This document shows, one piece after another, positions 50,101-59,100 of a DNA stretch of 64,000 bases. This stretch comes from Paragorgia papillata (taxonomy: Eukaryota; Cnidaria; Anthozoa; Scleralcyonacea; Coralliidae): contig JAWNZC010000469.1 of the NCBI GenBank assembly GCA_035771165.1, positions 150,001-214,000 on the forward strand, written 5' to 3'. Every line of letters starts with the position of its first letter. The stretch's first letter is position 1. The notes below the pieces were generated by a model. It did no database searches and was not told where the DNA came from. It saw nothing but the letters and a program-made list of their open reading frames with translations. The position numbers and the translations under genes are program-made.

Positions 50101-53100
50101 GTGTATTTTCGTTGATTATTCCGGCCAAAAGTTGACAAAGTTCAACCGTAATTGCTTTTTTTCAACAATTCCTTCATTTTAAAGCTAGGATTCGTATGTC
50201 GTAAGTCTTCAATGCCCTTCAAAATCTTCGGATATAGCCATGGTTATTAACAATGGTAGTTAATTATGCAAATTTATTCCGTGCCAAGTTTTGCCAAATT
50301 TTTTACAGGATCTTGCAGGCCCTAAATTCGGCGTGTGTGACCTGTCCATGATGCAACGAGGGCCTGCGGAGGAGGCAGACTCCACTCCACTCTACTCTAC
50401 TCTAATCCACTCCACTCCACTCCCCTCCACTCCACTCCACTCCACTCCACTCCACTCCACTCCACTCCACTCCACTCCACAGTTCAGTTTATTGATTTAA
50501 AAGAAAAACATTTCTCTACCAACTGTATTACCTGATATTCACGTTAAGTACCATTTTGAATTCCACCACTGTAGGAGAATTATTGTCATCACAATTCATT
50601 TGGTTTACACTGAGGAAGACAAAAATTATAAAATGATTCTGTCAGAAAAACATCCTGGTCCTTCCATTCTACCCAACCATTGTTCTGAAGAGAAATGATA
50701 TTTGCATTTCCTGAAAAGTGAGGATCCTGAAAAAATAGATCAACAAATTACATTAAAACACAGTCTTAAATATAAAGAGGCTAGTTTCGGCTGGCAGGGG
50801 AAGTCAAAGGATTGATGAAGAGATAGACCCAGTTACTGAGTGAGGACAGGGGTGTAGCAAGGGGTGGGACCAAATACCCCACCCCCAAATACGCCACCCC
50901 CGAATAATCCACCCTCCGAATACGCCACCTCCGAATACCCCACCCCATAATTTCCTTTGGCTCAATTTTGACAATTTAAATCAATTCAAACTTTCAGGAA
51001 ATTACTTTTAGAAATCAGGAAATCCTATTTCAGAGAAGCAACATGTACATTCCAAAAACATTTCCTGTTAGGCATGCCCCAGGACCCCCTATATAGTACG
51101 TACGGTCAGTGCCCCCTCCCCCCCAATTACCTCACCCCGCTAGTGCTATGGCTCACCACCGTGACTTTATTTTCAAATAAACACAACTAAAAAGCTTTAG
51201 AAGGTGCTAAAATAAACAACAAACTATGCCTTCTGTTCTCTCTTCCTGTCGTTCGACTAATAATTTTGCCTGTACGGACATACTTCAAAACGTTTCACTC
51301 TTTCTAAATTTGTCGCACTTCACCTTTCCTCCTTCGCTTTTACAGCACATTTATATACCTTTTCCAACGTAATATATCTCCATTCATCTCTAGAACTGAA
51401 CAATTCGGTGGTAGACAGTTAAAACGACGGCTTTTTCCCACTTTCTTGTCGCCTTTCTTCTTCAAGAAACCACAAGTCTTCGCCCTTCTTTCAACCAAGA
51501 TGGCGAAGCCAAAAACATTCGATATTCCATTAGAAATGCACTTAGTGTTCACAAAAATGTTCTTCAATACCCAAGGACGCTTATCTTCAACAACTTGCGG
51601 CCGAGAATAGTTTAAAACTACAAAAACTTTCCTTAAAATCTAATTTTGACTCCAACAAAAGAGAAAAACAAAACATTCTCATTATTTACTCCGCTTGAAC
51701 CAGAAAAATACCAGTTTCAAACCGGTTTTTCCCGCGCTTTTTCCGGGTGCGCCCGCTGTCAAAGATATGAATGGCACGCGGGAGGGAATACTTCATTTAG
51801 TCTCATATAGTGGCACCGGTGTTTGTAAGCCATTTTAAATATCCTTCGACGTTCTTGTTTTTTTAGGCGTATACTTTAGTCTCAGAAACTGTGGAAAAAA
51901 TCGCTGGACTGTTCGAAGATATTGAGAACTCTGCCAAAGGCAGCCAATGAGATTTTAGGAACAATCGATGGCAGCCAATGAGCGTTTAGGAACAATTAAT
52001 GGCAGCCAATGAGATTTTAGTGACTAAAAATATGTAGAGGGATGGATTAAGAAATGAAATAAAAGGAGAATGAACATTATCTCCTATCTCAGAGTTACAC
52101 AGCAAAAAATAGCGCAAGAAGTTCGGAGGCCACAGGTTCCGAGGTTGAAGGTTCGGAGGTTGAAGGGTCGGAGGTTCCTGGATCGGGGTTCAAAGTTCGG
52201 TGGTTCCAGATTCAGAGGCTCGAGGTTCGGAGGTTCAAAGTTCGGAGGTTCAAGCTTGCAAGATTCTGTTTGAAAAACCCAGATTGAAGCACCAGGGTTA
52301 AAGTGCCAAGGGTTGAATATTTTAAGACTAAAATAAAAATTGCTCTTTCTAATTTTAGCATCAATACTATTACGCAACAAGCTATTTTTAAAGCGTGACA
52401 TTTGATCGAAATTAGAAGTAAAAAAAAGGTGACCACTTCAGTTTTGTCTGTGTTCAAACGACTGCATAATTAGAAACTGACGTTATTTGGGCAAAATAAT
52501 CCTAATTTTCTATTGAAATTATTATCGTTATTCTCTAATTATCACATCGCCTTTCTGAGAAAGCAAATACACAGAGAACATTTCTGGGAAAAGCTTTTAA
52601 TTTCGTGACAATGTATTTCTAAGAAGTTAACCTACTGCATCTAGCGTTTAAAGGGTATTGGCAATAAAAATTAAATTTGTCCCATTTGAAAGAACTCGTC
52701 AAATGGTATAAGAAGACCTTTTGTAATTTTTCTGTATCTTTCTTGTGTTTTGAAAGATAGCGTGCTGTCCGCCATCTTGTTGTAATATTGGGTCTAATTA
52801 ACTAGGAAATTGGTGACGTCACAAGCAGGGAAAACCTGATGAAACTACTCCGTGGGTGCCCAAATTTCCACGAAGGCTTTTTAAATGTTGTGGGTCAATT
52901 TAAAATGGAAATAGCGCAACAAAAAAACGAGTTTCTAGCTCATAATGTCATAAGGTTGGCAAGATAAAAATTTCACTTTACCCTGCTTATCGAAAATAAT
53001 TCCAAGATGGCGGACAGCACGCTGAGTTTGGTCGAAATATTTCCAAAACCAAAACAGATACGGAAAAATTGTAAAAGATCATCTTATACCATTTGACGAG

Positions 53101-56100
53101 TTCTTTCAAATGAGATAAACTTTAATTTTTATTGCCAATACCCTTTAAAGCGAGAAATACAAGGTAAATCAAGTTGGTTTGTAATATGTGTATACCTGTT
53201 ATTTTGGCGGATTTGATTGCGTTGCATGATAATAATTAACATATTTAGCTCTAATATCGTCCCTAGTCTCCTCGCAGTAGGAACAAGCAATCGCTCTCGT
53301 GTCCACAGACCTTTATACTCTTACCGAGTTAGGGCTGTGCCACAGGCTATTCCATAGAGATTATATAAATACTAGAGGGGGCATCCTATCTTAATTTCAG
53401 CCAACCGCGGGTAACCAATTGAACGACGCCATCTTGGATTTTTTTGGAAGCAGACATTAGGCGCGTTGGTTGGCAAAGGACTGGGTCTAGTACATTTGCC
53501 AACCAATTGACTGAAATATCATAGGTAATGGCGGCTGCCACGTGGTTACCAAATTTTCGCGCCAATGCCCCCTCTAGTATTTATATGGTCTCTATGGGCC
53601 ATTCACTATTATTACGTTGCTAAAAATCTCAGCAGTTTACCAACTTTTCGTTGAGGGTTCAACGCGTGCTCTAATGTTTATATAATCTTGGTATTATGCC
53701 TGCATTTATTTCTTACCATTGCACGTAAACCTTCGATCTTACAAAGACATACCATAGTGGGAAACTGAGAGTCAGTCCATGTGACGTCAGTGATGACGTC
53801 AGTCACATGTGACGTGATAAGTCATATGTGATGTCTTGAATGACGTCAGTCATGTGACGTCAGTAGTGACGTCCGTGAGTCAGTGATGCTGTCAGTCATA
53901 TGTGACGTCAGTAGTGACGTCAGTGAGTCAGTGATGCCGTCAGTCATATGTGACGTCAGTCAGTGGTGACGCCATCAAGTTTCCTTTCCAGTCTTTCACG
54001 GTTTGAATTACCTTAGACTCGTGAATCTAGTACACTAAGTGGTTCACTACCGCTTGAAGAATCGACCCTTCCCGATACTGTGGTGTCATGTGTCGAGCTA
54101 GGTTGCTAAAATTTGTCTAAAACAAACCTTATGCTGATACATTTTCATCATGATTTTGAAGAAAATAGATTTTTTAGAATTTTTGGTATTATAAATTCTT
54201 ACCGTAGTTCTTTATAGAGCCTGACCCTGGATATAAATTGCGGCCGCCATTTCGAAGTACCGGCCGCGCGTATTGCAAACAGACTTGCCAGATTGGAATT
54301 CTTAAAAATTCCAATATGGGCCTCAAAATATCCCAAGATTCCATGTTTCTTGACAAAAAAAATACCAAGGTTTCCCCAGGGCTTACCTTTACGAATACCA
54401 ACACCTTTACGAATACCAACACCTTTACGAATACCAACACCTTTACGAATACCAATACCTTTACGAATACCAACACCTTTACGAATACCAATACCTTTAC
54501 GAATACCAACACCTTTACGAATACCAACACCTTTACGAATACCAATACCTTTACGAATACCAACACCTTTACGAATACCAACACCTTTACGAATACCTTT
54601 ACAAATACCAATACCTTTACGAATACCAATACCTTTACAAATACCAATACCTTTACAAATACCAATACCTTTACAAATACCAACACCTTTACGAATACCA
54701 ATACCTTTACGAATACCAATACCTTTACGAATACCAACACTTTTACGAATACCAGACCTTTACGAATACCAATACCTTTACGAATACCAATACCTTTACA
54801 AATACCAATACCTTTACGAATACCAACACCTTTACGAATACCAATACCTTTACGAATACCAATACCTTTACGAATACCAATACCTTTACAAATACCAAGA
54901 CCTTTACGAATACCAACACCTTTACGAATACCAATACCTTTACGAATACCAATACCTTTACGAATACCAATACCTTTACGAATACCAATACCTTTACGAA
55001 TACCAATACCTTTACGAATACCAATACCTTTACGAATACCAACACCTTTACGAATACCAATACCTTTACAAATACCAATACCTTTACGAATACCAATGCC
55101 TTTACGAATACCAACACCTTTACGAATACCAATGCCTTTACGAATACCAACACCTTTACGAATACCAATACCTTTACGAATAATAATACCTTTACGAATA
55201 CCAACACCTTTACGAATACCAATACCTTTACGAATACCAACACCTTTACGAATACCAACACCTTTACGAATACCAACACCTTTACGAATACCAACACCTT
55301 TACGAATACCAACACCTTTACGAATACCAATACCTTTACGAATACCAACACCTTTACGAATATCAACACCTTTACGAATACCAACACCTTTACGAATACC
55401 AATACCTTTACGAATACCAATACCTTTACGAATACCAACACCTTTACGAATACCAACACCTTTACGAATACCAACACCTTTACGAATACCAACACCTTTA
55501 CGAATACCAACACCTTTACGAATACCAACACCTTTACGAATACCAATACCTTTACGAATACCAACACCTTTACGAATATCAACACCTTTACGAATACCAA
55601 CACCTTTACGAATACCAATACCTTTACGAATACCAATACCTTTACGAATACCAATACCTTTACGAATACCAATACCTTTACGAATACCAACACCTTTACG
55701 AATACCAATACCAATACCAATACCTCTACGAATACCAACACCTTTACGAATACCAATACCTTTACGAATACCAATACCTTTACGAATACCAACACCTTTA
55801 CGAATACCATATCGGAAAACGACATGCATATATTAACCACCAACCGGTTATTTGCATGGTTACAGTGAGGACTAAGGACAAGGACAGAAAAGGGAATAAC
55901 ACAAATTCCAACTCTACTATAGAAAGCAATTCAACTTAATATCCAAGATCTTTTCTCTACTAGTGTTTCTTCCCAGGCGACCTATGTTGAACTTGTGAAA
56001 GATTAGTAACAATTAAATTGATTATTACTGGAGAAAACCAGTGGGTCCACCAAATGGCCTGATCAGAAAATGTTTCTAACGTGTATACAGAACAAGAGTG

Positions 56101-59100
56101 ACCACTTTTCAAGATTCTAGGTGCCAATCATTATTTGCGGTATCACCCAGACTAGTTCCTAGTCCTCTTTTCTCTCGAACGTATTTTGGTGACGTCACAG
56201 AATAGGGATCGAGCAAGAGGACTAGCGGAAAATGTTCATCTTTATCTATCATGAATCCTGCTGGAGCTCGGATTCTTTAATCTTTATGAACGAGGGCACT
56301 TAAACAAACTTCTTCTTGAGAGCAGACAGCAAACGAGTAGGTTTCTTTGTTTTACATTACGTTAAAAGGTTGTTACATACGAGGCTTTATGAAGTAGTGT
56401 TCGGCGTAGGAAGTGATTGTGTTGAAACACATTTATACAAATCGAAATATGCTTTTTAACGTTTCGGCAGTATATAGACCAACCTTGCTATATGATGTTA
56501 TAAAGAATTGTGCAGACCGACGTGAGTGTTATCTGCTTTGGTTTTTCGCCAAACGGCCGTTTGGTGCCTGTATAATTTGGCGCCAGTTTTGGGGCCAGAT
56601 TTGGGGCCAGGCAAAACATTTTATTCCAGGCCTCTCACAATTCGGTCTGCCGCTCGACGTTAAAAAGAGAGGCCTGGGAACCAGGCTGGGTATCACCGAT
56701 GGTGCATCACGCTCTGTCACAAAAAATTCTAGACAGGTTATTGCATCCAAGGCAGATGGTGCAAGTTTCATGGTGCAGTCATTACTACTCACGGTATCAC
56801 CGATGGTGCATCACGCTCTGACATTAAAATATTCTAGACAGGTTATTGCATCAGGTGACTGGAAACCTATTATGCATCACGCTCTGTCATAAAAACATTC
56901 TATGTAGGTTATTGCATCCAAGGCAGATGGTGCAAGTTTCATGGTGCAGTCATTACTACTCACGGTATCACCGATGGTGCATCACGCTCTGACATAAAAA
57001 TATTCTAGACAGGTTATTGCATCAGGTGACTGGAAACCTATTATGCATCACGCTTATACCGGTACATCAATCATTTTATCCTGTCCATGGCAAATACTCT
57101 GTTGATATTTTAATTCAGGGACACTGCTGGGCAAGAAAGATTCCGAACTTTCACTAAGCTTCATTTCCGAGGAACAAAGGTATACAATAGACTATGTGTT
57201 GTACAAAAGTTTCCATAAAGGTTTGTTTCTAATTGTTTTTTTCTTGATTTTTCTTCTGCTAGGGTTTAATATTGGTGTATGATATAACTAATGAAGAAAC
57301 TTTTCAAAAACTTACATCATGGTTGAAAGATATTGAATCTGTAAGTTTTGATGACAGTGTGGTGTGGTGTGGTGTGGTGGTGTCTGTTGTATGGTGTGGT
57401 GGTGTTTGGTATCAGTAGTGTTGTCTGTGGTGTGGCGTTGTCTGTCATGTGTACGTGGTGTGGCCTTGTGTTGTCTTGGTGTTGTCTATGGTGTGGTGTT
57501 GTCTGTGGTGTGGTGTTGTCTGTGGTGTGGTGTGGTGTTGTCTGTGGTGTGGTGTTGTCTATGGTGTTGTCTGTGGTGTGGTGTGGTGTGGTGTTGTCTG
57601 TGGTGTGGTGTTGTCTGTGGTGTGGTGTGGTGTGGTGTGGTGTGGTGTGGTGTTGTCTGTGGTGTGGTGTTGTCTGTGGTGTGGTGTTATCTGTGGTGTA
57701 GTGTTGTCTGTGGTGTGGTGTGGTGTGGTGTTGTCTGTGGTGTGGTGTTATCTGTGGTGTGGTATTGTCTGTGGTGTGGTGTTGTCTGTGGTGTGGTGTT
57801 GTCTGTGGTGTGGTGTTATCTGTGGTGTGGTGTTATCTGTGGTGTGGTGTTGTCTGTGGTGTTGTCTGTGGTGTGGTGTTGTCTGTGGTGTGGTGTGGTG
57901 TTGTCTGTGGTGTGGTGTTATCTGTGGTGTGGTGTTGTCTGTGGTGTGGTGTGGTGTGGTGTGGTGTTGTCTGTGGTATTGTCTGTGGTGTGGTGTTATC
58001 TGTGGTCTGGTATTGTCTGTGGTGTGGTGTTATCTGTGGTGTGGTGTTATCTGTGGTGTGGTGTTGTCTGTGGTGTGGTGTTGTCTGTGGTGTGGTGTTG
58101 TCTGTGGTGTGGTGTTGTCTGTGGTGTGGTGTTGTCTGTGGTGTGGTGTGGTGTTGTCTGTGGTGTGGTGTTGTCTGTGGTGTGGTGTTGTCTGTGGTGT
58201 GGTGTTATCTGTGGTGTGGTGTTGTCTGTGGTGTTGTCTGTGGTGTTGTATGTGGTGTTGTCTGTGGTGTGGTGTTGTTTGTGGTGGTGTTTTCTGTGGT
58301 GTGGTGTTGTCTGTGGTGTGGTGTTATCTGTGGTGTGGTGTTGTCTGTGGTGTGGTGTTATCTGTGGTGTGGTGTTGTCTGTGGTGTGGTGTTATCTGTG
58401 GTGTGGTGTTGTCTGTGGTGTGGTGTTATCTGTGGTGTGGTATGTGGTGTGGTGTTGTCTGTGGTGTCAGGTGTTAATCATAACTTCCCTCATTTCTTTG
58501 TCTAGTATGGTCTGGGCAAAGAACAATTAATTATTGTTGGAAATAAAACTGACTTAGAAAATGAGCGTGAAGTTTCAAAACAATCCGGTGAAAAGGTAAA
58601 ACCAATCTTTCTCTTTTTATTTCTAATATATTTATTAAGGCACAACTTATACTTTTAAGTCTTTGTCATTCTCTCCAGTTAAGAATATTTTCTGTTCTAG
58701 CTGGCTTATGAGTATGGCTTCAAATTTTTTGAGACAAGTGCAAAGAGTAATACCAATGTTCAGGAGGTAAAATGATTTATCCAGGATTTAAGATTTGCTT
58801 AAAATTTTCCTTAAGGGTGGCTCTTGAAAAATGGAAAATACAAGTTTGAGAGTCCAAAACACGTGTATAAACAATTCGGAAAAAGAATAAAACTAAATGT
58901 TATGCTTAGTTAAACATTCTGACAATCAAAAACTGTTAGCAAATAAATAGCAACAGTTGTTGCTATATCAACAATGATGTTGCAAAATGGCTGCCAATTA
59001 CCCTTAAAACTAATTTAATTCGGAAAAAACTTTGGTAACCCCCCAAATTTTTTTTCATTAAAACTTTCCTTGAAGTATGAGTAATCAATAGGCCGATTTA

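Noticed and set aside
54189..55843. Long open frames on both strands over the 18-bp repeat
   Set aside because: The 18-bp unit is open in several frames on both strands at once, which is typical of a stop-free repeat.
57348..58530. Cys/Val/Trp-rich frames
   Set aside because: 17-bp minisatellite inside the Rab gene, between two well-supported exons.
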